From NCBI RefSeq assembly GCF_001522545.3, contig NC_031768.1, positions 3,534,683 to 3,598,682 of the forward strand: DNA of 64,000 nt, in the 5' to 3' direction. Below are positions 39,043 to 50,892 of the stretch, piece after piece. Each line of letters opens with the position of its first letter. The stretch's first letter is position 1. Below the pieces are notes generated by a model. It ran no database searches. It had not been told where the DNA came from and saw nothing but the letters and a program-made list of their open reading frames with translations. Source of the stretch: Parus major. Lineage: Eukaryota > Chordata > Aves > Passeriformes > Paridae. The position numbers were made by a program, and so were the translations under genes.

Positions 39043-40410
39043 ACAGACAGTTACTTCATTCTGTTTGGAAATACTTCATGGGTAATTCTTAATGTTTTAT
39101 TTTTAATTTCAGGTTTGGAGGCAAAAGGTTGGCTGTTGGTTTTGTTTTTTTTTTTTTTGTTTGGGGTTTTTGAGGGGGTTGGTTTAGTTTGGTTAATTTT
39201 TGGTGTACTTTAAAAAAAATAAATTAATGTTTTATGACCCTATTGGTCAGACATGCAGACAAGATGGGAAATGATCCCTTAAGTGAGCGACAACTCAACA
39301 CTCTGCAGGTCTAGAAGGAGTACATACCTTGAGGAAGTCTTCATTTGGTCTCTTCTGTTCAACTCTGCAGCCCTTTAGCCCTTGGGCTTGGCAAAGCTAT
39401 GGACACAAGTGCAACCTGACTCATTTCAAAACACTTAAAGTACTTTGCTCTCTTAGTGCCCTTCCAACAGCGTAATCCCATTAAAAACAGCGACGGAACA
39501 ACCGCGCATTGCTGCACTTTTGTGTTTTAGAACAATTCCAGTTGAGTGTGGTGCAGGAATGTTTGCATTAGCAGTGCCCACAGCCAGGAAAACCGCGAGG
39601 AGTTCCCGCCCAGCCCGAGCACTCCGAGCTCTGCTGCTGCCAGAGCTCCGCTGGCACCTCCAGCCAGCGCTGAACAGCGCGTTGGCACCAATTTGGGATG
39701 CTCTGCTCCGTGTCCCCTTGGCCAGGGCACGCACAAGTGGCCAGGACACACACAATGAGGCACTTAGCGAGGTGGCTGCAGGGTTTTTGTGTTAAAAACA
39801 CTGACTGTGGTATTCAATCATTTATGCTCGGCATAAAACAAGCAATATCACTTCTCACCGAATCAGAGGATGCAACAAAGTAATACGAGCTGACAGCTCC
39901 CACGTAACAAGCTTTTTTTTTCCTCTAGAGAAAGACCTGGAATAACTTTTTCCTCTCATTTTTCCTATTATGGGAAAAGTTGTCGATTTTTTTCCACCCC
40001 AGTCCTTACGTAAGCAAAGAATTTCCATAAGAGCTGCTCCCAAATGGACTAAAGATCCATTTCTAAGGAGGAAGTAAAGTAACGTCAACGCATTTCTTCT
40101 GATCCAAAAAATACTGAAGCTGAACCAAAGCCTCCTGGTGTGAGATGGACCAAATGCTGACAGTCCTGGGTGGGTTTGGTTCAGACCACTTAGGGCTTGC
40201 ACCCTTCTGCCTCTTTGCCCCATGGTAGCAAAAAAAGGTGAGTGAACCCCAATTTTCTTCCAAAAATTTGACCCCTGAGTTCCTTTTCTTTTTTCCCAAG
40301 GCACAAGAAGACATTACTCAGAGGATGACACTGACATGGTTATCACACTTTGGGAAAACCACAGCAAAAGGTGATGGAAGCAGACATCACAAATAAAGGC
40401 AGAAGACCCT

Positions 40411-40416
40411 TTTATT
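40411..40416 (-). promoter_or_regulatory. DSCAM: DSCAM polyadenylation signal
   Basis: This reads AATAAA on the minus strand, about 620 bases after the DSCAM stop. It is the first canonical hexamer in that direction and is followed by GT-rich sequence. Confidence 0.55.
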
Positions 40417-40968
40417 TCGCATAGACAAAATGCAAAGAGTGTCTCATTAAATTAATATTAAAAAAAAAACCCAAATCAATCTCCTCACTCCACTGACATC
40501 ACTCATCCTAATTAACAACAAAAAGAGAACAATCAAGGACCCATTTTCTAATTAAAAAAAAAAAAAAAGTGCAAACATGACAAAAGACTTTTTGTTTTTC
40601 CAAATCAATGTTCCTGTTGAATTCACAAAGAGGGTGACTTTTTTTTTTTTTTGTGATTTTTTTTTTCCCTTTTAAATCTTGTCTGATGGAACTTCCAGTT
40701 AAAATGTTTTTGTTAAGTCTCCATGCACTTCGTAGAAAATCAGTAAAAACACAAACGCCTGTGAAGATCAGAAAACTGGACTCTTTTACCCAAAAATTCA
40801 GATGTCCAGTCAGATGAAGCTCACACTCAGACAGAAAAAAAGCAAGAGAGTCTTTGCACTGTCTGTTGTTCATATTATTATTTTTTTTTTTGTCAAATAT
40901 TTTGGCAATCTTCTTCTTTAATTATAAATATTGGAATTCAATAAAAAAAAGGTAGCTTTCATTGGATT

Positions 40969-40992
40969 TGTTTGTTTGTTTGTTTGTTTTTC
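40969..40992 (+). repeat. (TTTG)n in DSCAM 3' UTR
   Basis: About five TTTG units on the plus strand just beyond the DSCAM stop codon; they would read CAAA in the mRNA. Confidence 0.85.
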
Positions 40993-41034
40993 AGTGTAAA
41001 TATTTACAGCCACTGTCCAGCCATGCTCTTTTCG

Positions 41035-41378
41035 TTATACCAGGGTGTAGGATTTTGCGTAGGGATTGTTTCCTTTCAAGTGGCCCCGGGAGTCCAGCAG
41101 GGATTCTTGGGAGCTGCTCATTTTTGCTTGAGCCTGTCCTAGCTCAGCTCCTTCTCGCTGAGGTAACGTTGCCACAGCACCAGGTTGCCATGACTGGACA
41201 TCTCTCGTGGAGGATGTCTCCATGGGGATCGGCTCCAGCACGGTGGGACGCTTCAAGGTTCGGCTTTTCTGTGGCTCCAAGCAGGCTTGCCCCAAACCCA
41301 GGTCTCTGCTCGTGCCCTGCACGCCACGGTTCAATAAAAAGTCCATCCTAAGGTAGGGTGGCAGATGCATGAGATCAC
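41035..41378 (-). CDS. DSCAM: DSCAM last coding exon
   Basis: This is the C-terminal end of Down syndrome cell adhesion molecule, a type I membrane receptor (Ig and fibronectin III repeats outside, long signalling tail inside) that acts in neurite self-avoidance, axon guidance and synaptic lamination. The exon starts after AG at 41380-41379 with GT, completing a Gly codon, and continues [13 protein letters not shown] through 113 full codons to TAA at 41037-41035. The last residues are KSYTLV, a class I PDZ-binding motif known in DSCAM to recruit PDZ scaffolds such as MAGI proteins. Other recognisable blocks are [31 protein letters not shown] and [20 protein letters not shown]. Phase agrees exactly with the exon at 58709-59011. 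No break is present. Confidence 0.97.
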
Positions 41379-43675
41379 CTGGGGAGGCAAAAGGGAGAAG
41401 TGAGTCTTTATTTCGGGTCGTGCGTTGTGCGGCGCTCACCCGGCAGGAGCGACTCGAGCGGGTTTGGCTGCCAAAGGGGAGGATCTGTGATCAGAATTTA
41501 TAATTGAAAGATTATTTGTAACAGCCATTTACTGTGCTACAATCTTATGGAACTGTGCAACAAATTCCTTTTGGGCAGATCCACAAGGATTCGCTCTTCA
41601 TATTTGTTTTTACAATGGAATGAGAAGTGAAGTGTTCTTCACATGTACTCATGAAGGAGATAAAATAAAAAAACCTGGAGATTTTCCTCCAAATCTGAAA
41701 AGATCTTGGGTTTCCTTTGTCAGAAACTTGAAAAACGTGGAGGCTCAGTAAATTTCCGATTTTTATTTTTCATTTTAAATGGAAACCTTCACAATTCCAA
41801 TTAACAAGCCCCAACCTTGAGTAGAATGACTCAGCTGTTTAAAATGGATCCAAGAGTGTTAAGGCTGTAGTCTTCAAGAGATTTCTGAATAAAACAGCAC
41901 CACTCTTGTCCTCATATAACCACATTTAACTATCAACCATCATCTCTGTGTTTAATTCACCAATAACTTTTTACCACTGTGACCACCAAGATTGCTGCTG
42001 GTTTTGTGGTAACACAATACTCTGGAACTGGCACCTGAGCTCTTGCATCAACTTTCTGCTTTCTATTGTCAAGAAAACCTCTTATTTATTATTTCCCCTG
42101 ACTCCTGGGCCTGTTAGGCATTCATGAAGTTCCTTCAAGGAAATGAGAGGCAATCAGGCACCTAATGACATTCTCTTCTAAAAATATTTGATGGTATAAC
42201 CTCACCTATGTATGGAAAAAAAAAAGAGCACAGTTACAGGAGCATTCAGAGCAGTATTTTCCCTTCTTTATGGATCTCTGCAGGTAAAGAACTTCCTTTT
42301 TTTTATGGTTGATGTCAAACCCAGAGTCTCATCTACAGATGGGATGCATCCTGAATGTTTAAAGTAGGAGACTCTTGGCACCACACCACCTGTGTAGCTC
42401 TCCATGAGCTATTTACAGCAGGAGAAATTAAGGCTGACCTGTGCCAGTGGCATAAACAACAGACCAGGAAAGCAGTTCTTCATAATAAAACAATGTATAA
42501 CAATTCTGTTCTTTCTAGCCCAGCTAAAAGCTGTCCAATGACCTAAAATAAAACAGGTCCTCTGCTTTCCCACGTAAGTCAAGGCACTGCAAGTCTTACC
42601 TAAAAGACCAACAGCATCTGCTCTATCCGTAATTCCAGGTCACAGACAGAGAATTGCTGAGGAGTTGCATTTGGCCAGGATCTGTGTTTATTCCTACAGA
42701 AATCCCTCAGGCACAGTCTAACACCATATGTTTTTTTCTGGATGCATCTCCAGCACAGGCTCACGTGGTGTTTTACCCCCGTGGAGTAAGATGGGAGGAT
42801 CTCGAGATGAGGCTGACACACACGGTGGAGTTGGAGGGAGAGGGGGAGGTTTGTGATGATAATCACACTGATTGCCTCTTGCAAAAGGAGTCATGTTAAT
42901 TGGTTTTACTCCTTGGTTTGCCTGATTCTCCCACAGTACCTCTCATGCCAAGCACAGTTCTGCACATCAGACCTGTTTCAGTTGAGACAGCAATGTTACT
43001 GCTGCTGCTGCTGGGGTGAAGGACAGCAGGATGTGGACACAGGAGCAGGGAGGCACCAACTCACTGCACCTTTCCACAGGCACTGCTGTGGCTACATCAG
43101 CACTGTCCAGCAGCTGCCCTGTCCCCTTGGCACTCTGAGCCCCTGGTCACACCAGTTCTTCTGCTTCTGCATCCCCTTCTAGTCCAAGTCCTTCCAGAAT
43201 GCAGCTGTGGGGTTGGTTTGCTCCAAAGAGCATTCCCTGTGAGGGGAGGAGATGGCCAGGATGGGAATCTCTTGTGACACTTGCTCCCCGTGGCTGTGTC
43301 TTGTTCAGCACTACAAAATCCCAGAAAAGGAGCCCTGTTCCTGCCCAAGTCCTCCCCAGTGGGAGATGTAGGGATGTAGGAGTGAGTGTGATGCTCCCCA
43401 CACCTCTCTGCCCTCTGTCTCATGAAGGTTGGGAGGACTTGGTTTGTCTGCCTCAGGTGTGGGGGTTTCACAGTCAGGGCCAGCAAAATGCACCTCGGAG
43501 ATGGCAGCAGCAGGTGTGAGAGCTTTGTGACTAATTACAATGCCAAAGTGGTGACTTCCCTCTCTCCAGGAAGGTTTAGAGACGGCTGGGGTCGGAAAGG
43601 TGCTTTTTTCTCCCACTCCCATGCTCCACAGGGGTCCCTCAGCCCCAGCAGAGGAGGAAAAAATTTTTATGTTGA

Positions 43676-44082
43676 ACCCAATCCTGGAGCACTGTGGAGA
43701 TAGGAGGGGAGAGCTGGGGCTGTTCAGCCTGGAGAAGACAAGGATCCAGGAACACCCCAGAGCCCCTTCCAGGGCCTCCAAGAAAGCTGGAGAGGGACTG
43801 GGGACAAGGGTATGGGGTAATATGATAAGGAATAATGACTTTAAACTAAAAGAGAGTAAGGGTAGATGGGATCTTGGGCAGGGATTGTTCCCTGGCAGGG
43901 TGGGCAGGGGCTGGGATGGAATTGCCAGAGCAGCTGGGGCTGCCCCTGGATCCCTGGCAGTGCCCAAGGCCAGGCTGGACATTGGGAGCTCCTGGGACAG
44001 TGGGAGGTGTCCCTGCCATAGCTGGGGTGGCACTGGGTGATCTTTAAGGTCCCTTCCAACCCAAACCACTCCACGCTTCTAC
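43676..44082 (+). mobile_element. CR1 LINE in DSCAM last intron
   Basis: Shows GGGGCTGTTCAGCCTGGAGA, AAGCTGGAGAGGGACTGGGG, GACTTTAAACTAAAAGAGAG, ATCTTGGGCAGGGATTGTTC and the 3' end GGTCCCTTCCAACCCAAACC. The segment 43925-44003 is identical to parts of three other copies. It lies antisense to DSCAM. Confidence 0.92.
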
Positions 44083-45336
44083 TTCCCACAACAATCAGCC
44101 TTTTCCCAAAGGTGTCTATCACCCAGCACTGCCTGTGAGGGGCTGCCACTGCTTTAACACCAGCCAGGGAATTTTACACCCTCTCCCTCTTTCTGCTGCA
44201 TTTTCTGTGGGTTTTTTTTGGTTGGCTTTCCAGGAAGGAGCTGGTGTGGAGCAGCAGCTGGAGCGTGGCTCATTGGCAGCTCCCCGTGGGTACCTCATGG
44301 GGCTGCTTCTGTGCCTTGGCACATTTGCTGCTTCTTGAGAGCCACATCTATGAGTGGACTATAAAAAAGATGAGCATTGAACCTTACAGAGATGGAAGAT
44401 GGTTTTCAAGCTGCTGTCTAGACATTTCTCAAGTGTATTTAGGAGCTTTGAGCTATGTAAAAAAGATCTTTTTTTCCACCCCCCCTCCTTAAATCTACAT
44501 AAGAAAGCGTAGTCAATAATCTGTGTAAACAATATGCAGTCATTTTACTGCAATTCTCTAAATGTCTGGGGGCAAAGTTCCAGCAGGATTTCAGTAATGA
44601 GAAACCACAGAGTGTAACTTGTTCTCCAAAGCTGGGTACTCAAAGCACAATCTCTGGCATGGCTTGTGCAGAGCCCTCATTATTTGATGTGATGTACACA
44701 TTTTCCCACCATAAAAAGCGTCAGTGCTCCTTCTCATCTGCAAGGAGCATCTCTCCCTGCACCTGCTTATAAAACAGGGCACATTATTAAAATCACCAGC
44801 CAAGAAAAAATTTGAGAATGGAACTTTTTCTTCTGTGCAAGGGTTGAAACGGTCTCGCAGGATGGGAAAAAAAAAAATAATAAAAAAAGTCTTTGATTTA
44901 GAAGAACTAATGGGTTTCTGACTTGAAAACACAATCTTTGAAATATAACCACAGGGGTTCACCTTTGCCATTCTTACATCAGTTCTGAAGGTATTTTTGA
45001 GCAGGAAAAAATCTTCTGCTGTATCTCTGGAGCTGCTTGGGAAGACTTTGGTTCTGATCCTCTGAACACAAATGTGGCATTTTTTTGGTTTCTTGCTATT
45101 CAGCTGAATGATTTTTTTTTTTTTTGGGCAAAACATTATGAAGTTTCAGGATGGTTCATTGCCTTTGATGCTCTAATTACCTCTTTTCAGCTATGTTTGT
45201 GCCTTATTAGTAATGAAAGCAGACCTTTCAAGTGCATGAGCACTGCAAATGAGCATGTTTAATAATTCATGCATTTTGGCTTAATTAGTACAAAAGACAT
45301 TCTAAAACTATAGTTTTCTGATGCATTTTTAAAAAT

Positions 45337-45399
45337 GGAGTTTGGACTGGATGCTCTTCAGAGGTCCCTTCCCATCCTGACCTTTCAGTGATTCTGCAG
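45337..45399 (+). mobile_element. CR1 3'-end fragment
   Basis: GGAGTTTGGACTGGATGCTC, TTCAGAGGTCCCTTCCCATC and CAGTGATTCTGCAG match the last 60 bases of a CR1 type. Confidence 0.75.
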
Positions 45400-48300
45400 T
45401 TTTTAAGAAAGGAGAATTTACTGTATAAGAACCTTGAGTTTGTACAGAAATAATAAACATCCAGTCAAATCTGAATGCTGCAATTTAAGCCAGAGCTCCC
45501 TCAGTCTTTTTTTTTTTTTTTCTTAATGGCCAACCCTCTAATAAATTATTTAGTATGTTACATTTAAGAAAATGTTAGTTCAAATAACTATTTGTAAACA
45601 AATAATCACGGGGATATTTATAATAAACAACACATTCTACCAAAAAGGGAGCATTTTCTGAGTTAATGTGTTGCTGAATAAAAAGAGTTAATCCTTATTT
45701 CAGTACAACTAAGCTGATATAAAACACTTTGCAAATAAACAACATTTTTTAGCTGTATTCTGGAGGTCAGCTTCAGGTGTGGGAAGGGTTGGGATGAATT
45801 TGACAGGCTACATGCAGGGAAAAGCATCACTGCTGAATTTTTCTTGGATTTCATTCAAGATAGCTGTCTCATCTGCAGAACAAAACCAAGCTGAGAAGCA
45901 CTCCTTTCTCCCAGAAGATTTACCTCATTCCTCTTTCAAATGCCAGAGAGCTTGCATGGTGGTTTGGTTTTTTTTTTCCTTTCATCTTCTCCAGAAAAAA
46001 ATAAAAAATTCTAAGGATTTGTGCTATTTTCAATACAAGGATCATCACAGACTGTAAAAAAAAATAAATATGCTCTTACCAAGTTTTTACATGAGGGGTC
46101 TATTCGTTTTCTCATGAATCAGAACCTCCACTAAAGGAAAAGCAATTTGTCTTCACAACAGCCCAACAGAGATACCATCAGTGAGGGTGACAGCCTGAGG
46201 GTTTTCAAGTTTTGGTTGCCATGTGCAGGAAATTGGTGCTATTTGAGAGATTATCTCAGAAAGTTTTGAGAAGTAGGGCTGGTGACTATGACAGGGTGTT
46301 TTATTTAACAAAGCTAAGGATAAGACTGCTTGAATGGGGCGCTCACACATCCTGCTTCAGGGTTAAAAACCATCTCTCAAAAACCTCTCTGGGATAATTC
46401 CATGGGATCAGAAACCATGCCAGGGCTGAGTCCTTACAGCCCTGTTAGCTCAGGGAAGGTGCTGGTGTAATTATCTTGATTTAGGAGCAGATTATCACCT
46501 TGTGCACTGCTGGTGTAGATGGAATCCCACTCTGTTGGCTTGTGCTGACTTTGGAAGGGGAAGCACTGATGGGATATTGTGTTTTCCTTTGAAAGGAGGC
46601 AAAAGGAGACAGAGCTGCTGACTTAGTTCTAAGCTCAGGTTTATGCTGATTAAAAAAAATTTAGTTGGTTTTTCCAGCTCACCAGCACAGCAAATAAATC
46701 AGTGAAGCTTTTGCTGCTACTCACAGGCTGTTTTTCAGGATAAAGACTGCCTATAAGGGAAAAAAATTCCATTAGAAACGAGGAAAGAGTGGAGGGTTTG
46801 CAAAGACAAGGTGAGAGGTTTGCTGAAAGAAGGAGTGTAAGTGATGCTCAGATGTCACCATTAAAAACTTAGCAGGCAAAGCTTTCTTGGACAGCAGCAG
46901 CTTGGTCTGGAGCCAGCCTGAGAGCAGCAGTAACATTTCTCACAATTGCTGCTGTCAGTGGTGGAAACCTTCTGCTGCTCCCTCCCTGCCCATCTCGCGT
47001 CCGCACTGCGCCGAAACCTTCCCCTCACCTGCAGGGCCCTGCAGCACCAGGGACAAACACAATTAATGAGCAATAAAGCCAATTAGTTGGTTAGTTTGGC
47101 CCTGCTCAGAAGGAGGGGTGAAGAGGAGCAGTCCTGCACCTCCTCGCTCGGCTGATAGAGGTCTCGGGATCTGCTCAGTGTGGAAATGCCTTCCCAATTC
47201 GTTGGATAATTGTAATTTTCTTGCAGTAAAATGCCACAAGTCGAGAGTAAAGATTTTTGAAGAGTGCTTTGAATGCCAGGGCTCCGCCCTGTAGAGCTAG
47301 AGTTGATCAGTAATGGAAATGGAGGTGGAATTTCCAAGTACAAATTTCTGACTGGCCAAATGAGAATCTCAGTTCACTCTCTGTGGACAGCAGCAAACCA
47401 TTTTCAGCACATTCAGGAGCTCACAGGCCCCTTCTGAGGCCACTTTTTCAAGACAAAAACTGGATTCAATAATTCTCTGAGGTGATCCAGAATAAATGGC
47501 AGAAGGCCTGAGAACAGCCAAGCAGCAGGAGGGGATAGGAAGGAGGGAAGAGCCAAGGCTCAGATTCCTCACTAGTGAAAAAGCTGCTGTGAGAGCAGGC
47601 AAGTGCCCTTCTCTTCCCCAGAGTAGCTCCAACCTCTGCTCAGGTGCCCAGGAAAAATGACTGAAGTGCTCAGCATTTGGGGGGTGCTTTAAACTGAGTG
47701 ACTTCAGGACTCATTTCAGCTGCCAGCCTGCCCCTCCTGGCTCCCTGACCCACAGCATCACATCCTCTTGTGCTCCTCTCTGTGCTGCAGCAGGCACAGA
47801 AACACCCCACCCTAATGCTGTTTGCATTTTTCACCTAAACAGGTGAAAAAATGTTAGAGGAATAGCCAGGTTTGCCATTTCCAGCTGGAGAAATCAGAAT
47901 TCCCTGTCAGCCCTGCTGTATTTCATAACTTTCTACACAAAAACTGCACCCTCATAGATGGTTTGGAGATCCATAACACCTAGTTAAATGTTTCATGTTG
48001 CAGTCTGCTAAAACTGTCATTTTCAAAAAAAATACTCAAAATACCAGCTGTGATTCACAGAGCAAAATAAAAACAACAGTTGCTGTTGACTACATTCCTT
48101 GGAGTTATCTCTTAAGGAACACCAGGGTATCAGTAAATCTGTAGTTCAGGAGCCAAATTTGCTACTGCTATAAATCACTGACTCTATTGATTTCAGCAAG
48201 ACTATAAATTGATTTATACTTACTGGAGATTAGGTTTAAGTGACTGAAAATGAGGATTCCAACTAATGAGGATTTTTTTTTCTTCCTTTTTTTTTTTTTT

Positions 48301-50732
48301 TTTCTCTAAAGGTGATTCATTTTGTTATTTAGATTTAAGCCTTCTGATTCCAAGAAAAAGCTTTTGATCAAGATGTCTTAAAGCAAAGGCATGACTGCTG
48401 TAGCTGAACTGAGATCATCCATCTGAACTCCACTGACATAACAGACTGTGCAGCTGCCTGAGAGGCGGCAGGAGCCTTGATTATCACATTGTTACCTCTT
48501 CCTGGAAGATCCAGGGGAACAGGAACTGAAGCAGGATTTTGGTTTGCATTTCTCTGAGCAGAACTTGGGTCTCTAACACTGTCAAAAGACCTGCCAGATG
48601 CTTTGTCCTTAAAGAAGTAACTTTAAGGAGAACTGGTGTATTTTTAAGGGCTTCTCTGACACTGAGCTGAGTGAGGAAGGAAAAATTGATTAACTCCAAG
48701 GGTCAGATAGATTTAGAGCCTATGGATAAGCCGTGTGGACATCCAGCCTCACGGGGCTGGTGCACCCACACTACTGATCCCTTCCTGCTGGGATTTAATG
48801 AGGGGTCTAAGTTATAAAAACATGCAAGAGGGACCTCACTGTGTAAATCAATACCCACTGAAGGACTAAAGCCAGCAAATTTGTCAATAAATAATGAAAT
48901 GGTGACAGAAAAGGTAAGGCCAGGAGCTCTCCCTTTCCGTCTGCGCCTTGTCACGCAAGCGGCTTCATGCATTTTTAAGGAAGTTCTGAGACAGCACTCT
49001 CCTGCTCAGTGGCTGGGAAAACTTGGAAAACCATGCTGAAAACCTCAGTGAGGTGCCCCTGGTTAGCAAGGGTGGAGTTTTAAAACTCATTTGCTGGTCC
49101 TGGGTGCAGAGAGCAGAAACTGTTCAATTATACATCACTTCAGCCGGGGGTCAAATCGATCGTGCCTCCATGGAAACAGGTTTATTCCTGAGATATGCTG
49201 GGAGCCTGGATTCAGCACGGAAGCTGGAGAGGTGAGGAGCTTTCAGGGGTCACTGGAATCAGCAAGAGATGCTCTGTTGACCTCTCCAGGCTCTGAGGCA
49301 TTCCTGAATTTGGGGATAAACCTGAGCGTGCTGTGGCAATGGGAGAGCAGAACGCTGCTTGTGTAGAGCAGGGAAACCAATATCAGCAGTGCCCTGCTCT
49401 CTGCTGAGATGGGGGCATGATGAAACTCTGTCTCCCCATCAGTCTGGATCCCCCGAGGGATGCTGACAAGGTGCAGCACTGCATTTCTGTTAATGAATCC
49501 CCTGGGACCAGGGGTTCTCACAGCTCTCACATTTAAATTAGGGATGCTGAGTATTTCAGCACTGAAATTCATCTGCAGAGCCAGGCTTTAAAGGCCAGCA
49601 CGTGGAGCTCTTCCATCACTACAGTCAGATTAGGACTGTTAAAACTAAAGTTTTTTTCTCAAGTGATATGATTTCCTGCTTTAATTCCTGAGAAGAGCAC
49701 AAGCATGACCTTTCCTGCAGGTAAGATTTGGTTTCCATTTTCAGGTGCTGTAGTGCCAGCTCTCCTGTAGAGCTCAGATTACACTCAGCTCCTCTTGGCA
49801 CGGGGGGAATAACAGAGCTGGACATCAGATAAATCAGGAATGTCTGCAAGGACTTTAAAGCAGGGCTGGATCTGCTCTTGTCTGTGTGGAAACCCCTTGG
49901 GCTGGCTGACAGCAAAAATCACAAACACTGTGTCCCAGCACTGAAGGTGAAATTACTTGGCATTTTCAGAATTAAAAATCTAGTTTTTGTAGAAGTGAGG
50001 TTCAAGTTAGGGACACTTAACAGAAGTGCTCTAAAATATCTGTGGTGTTAATTAAAGTGAGCACAGCATCTTTGGTTTGATTTGGAACTTTTGCTGGGAG
50101 TTTTAACAATTTAATGTTGAAGTTATGACTGTAAGAACATGAAAGTAGCTGAAAATTTACTGATAAATGTAATCCTTGCTTAAGGCATAAAACTCTTCAG
50201 TTACTACAGCTCAATTAAATGTGTCTAAAGCTACAGACAACATGGGGAGTCTAATAGCTGAAGCTATTATATTTATCTATATCTATATATATGGACCACA
50301 AAGCAAATAATCCACTTTAGAAAACCAAAATTAAAATTAAATTTAAAAAAACCCCTCACTTTTAATGAGAAAGATCTTGTTGCTAATCAAAAGATGGGAA
50401 ATGGGCATTTTTGGGAGGAGGAAGGAGGTTTCCTTAAGATGCAAATTTTAGTCCAGAAGAAATAGAAAAAAAAACCCCAAGAGGATTCCAAGAGCACAGT
50501 TTGGGATGCTGTTTTTTTGTTTTTTTTTTCCCAAAGTCAGTGTTGTTTTCAAATCAAAATAAAGAATAAATTAAGAAGCAGCAGGAAAAGGTAATTTTGC
50601 TGCTACACACTCCTCACAGACTCTTTGAGGAATTGGTACCACTTGTTTCTCCCCTCTAATTAAAAAATATCTTCCTAACACCAGCATCACTGATTCATAG
50701 GTGACAATTGTAAAAATAATTTAGATTACTTT

Positions 50733-50892
50733 AATCATAGACTCACAGAAGGGTTTGAGTTGGATATTAAATAACATTTAGTTTCAAATCTTTCCACTGT
50801 CCCAGGTTGTTCCAAGCTCAGTCCAGCCTGGCTCTGAACACACCCAGGGATGAGGCAGCCACAGCTTCTCTGGAAAACCTGTTCCAGTGCCA
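50733..50892 (-). mobile_element. CR1 LINE fragment in DSCAM last intron
   Basis: Opens AATCATAGACTCACAGAAGG and continues CCACTGTCCCAGGTTGTTCC, then ATGAGGCAGCCACAGCTTCT, the reverse complement of a CR1 tail. Same sense as DSCAM. Confidence 0.85.

Larger units (their letters stand above)
7336..40390. other. PCP4-DSCAM intergenic region
   Basis: About 33 kb between two convergent genes. I see no coding exon: the longest open frames (for example near 37135-37857 and 43311-44069 elsewhere) fall in GC-rich CR1 DNA. Repeats are listed separately. The non-repetitive remainder contains AT-rich filler plus a few stretches (about 18200-18440, 22745-23110, 33420-33680, 39440-39740) that look like candidate conserved noncoding DNA. 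No tRNA, rRNA or clear gene promoter was recognised. Confidence 0.7.
40395..41034 (-). other. DSCAM: DSCAM 3' UTR
   Basis: Sequence following the DSCAM stop codon on the minus strand. It is AT-rich with long T/A runs and a (TTTG)n tract at 40969-40992. The first canonical AATAAA on this strand is at 40411-40416, with a TTTATTTGTGATGTCTG-like GT-rich stretch after it, so cleavage near 40395 is inferred. An ATTAAA variant at 40918-40923 could give a much shorter tail. Confidence 0.6.

Noticed and set aside
39855..40304. A 149-residue minus-strand frame downstream of DSCAM
   Set aside because: AT-rich, low-similarity translation with no domain or splice context; likely chance.
40962..41351. A 129-residue plus-strand frame
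   Set aside because: It is the antisense shadow of the last DSCAM exon.
43311..44069. A 252-residue open frame on the minus strand
   Set aside because: Much of it is the reverse complement of a CR1 element; the rest is intronic DNA of DSCAM with no splice support or domain.
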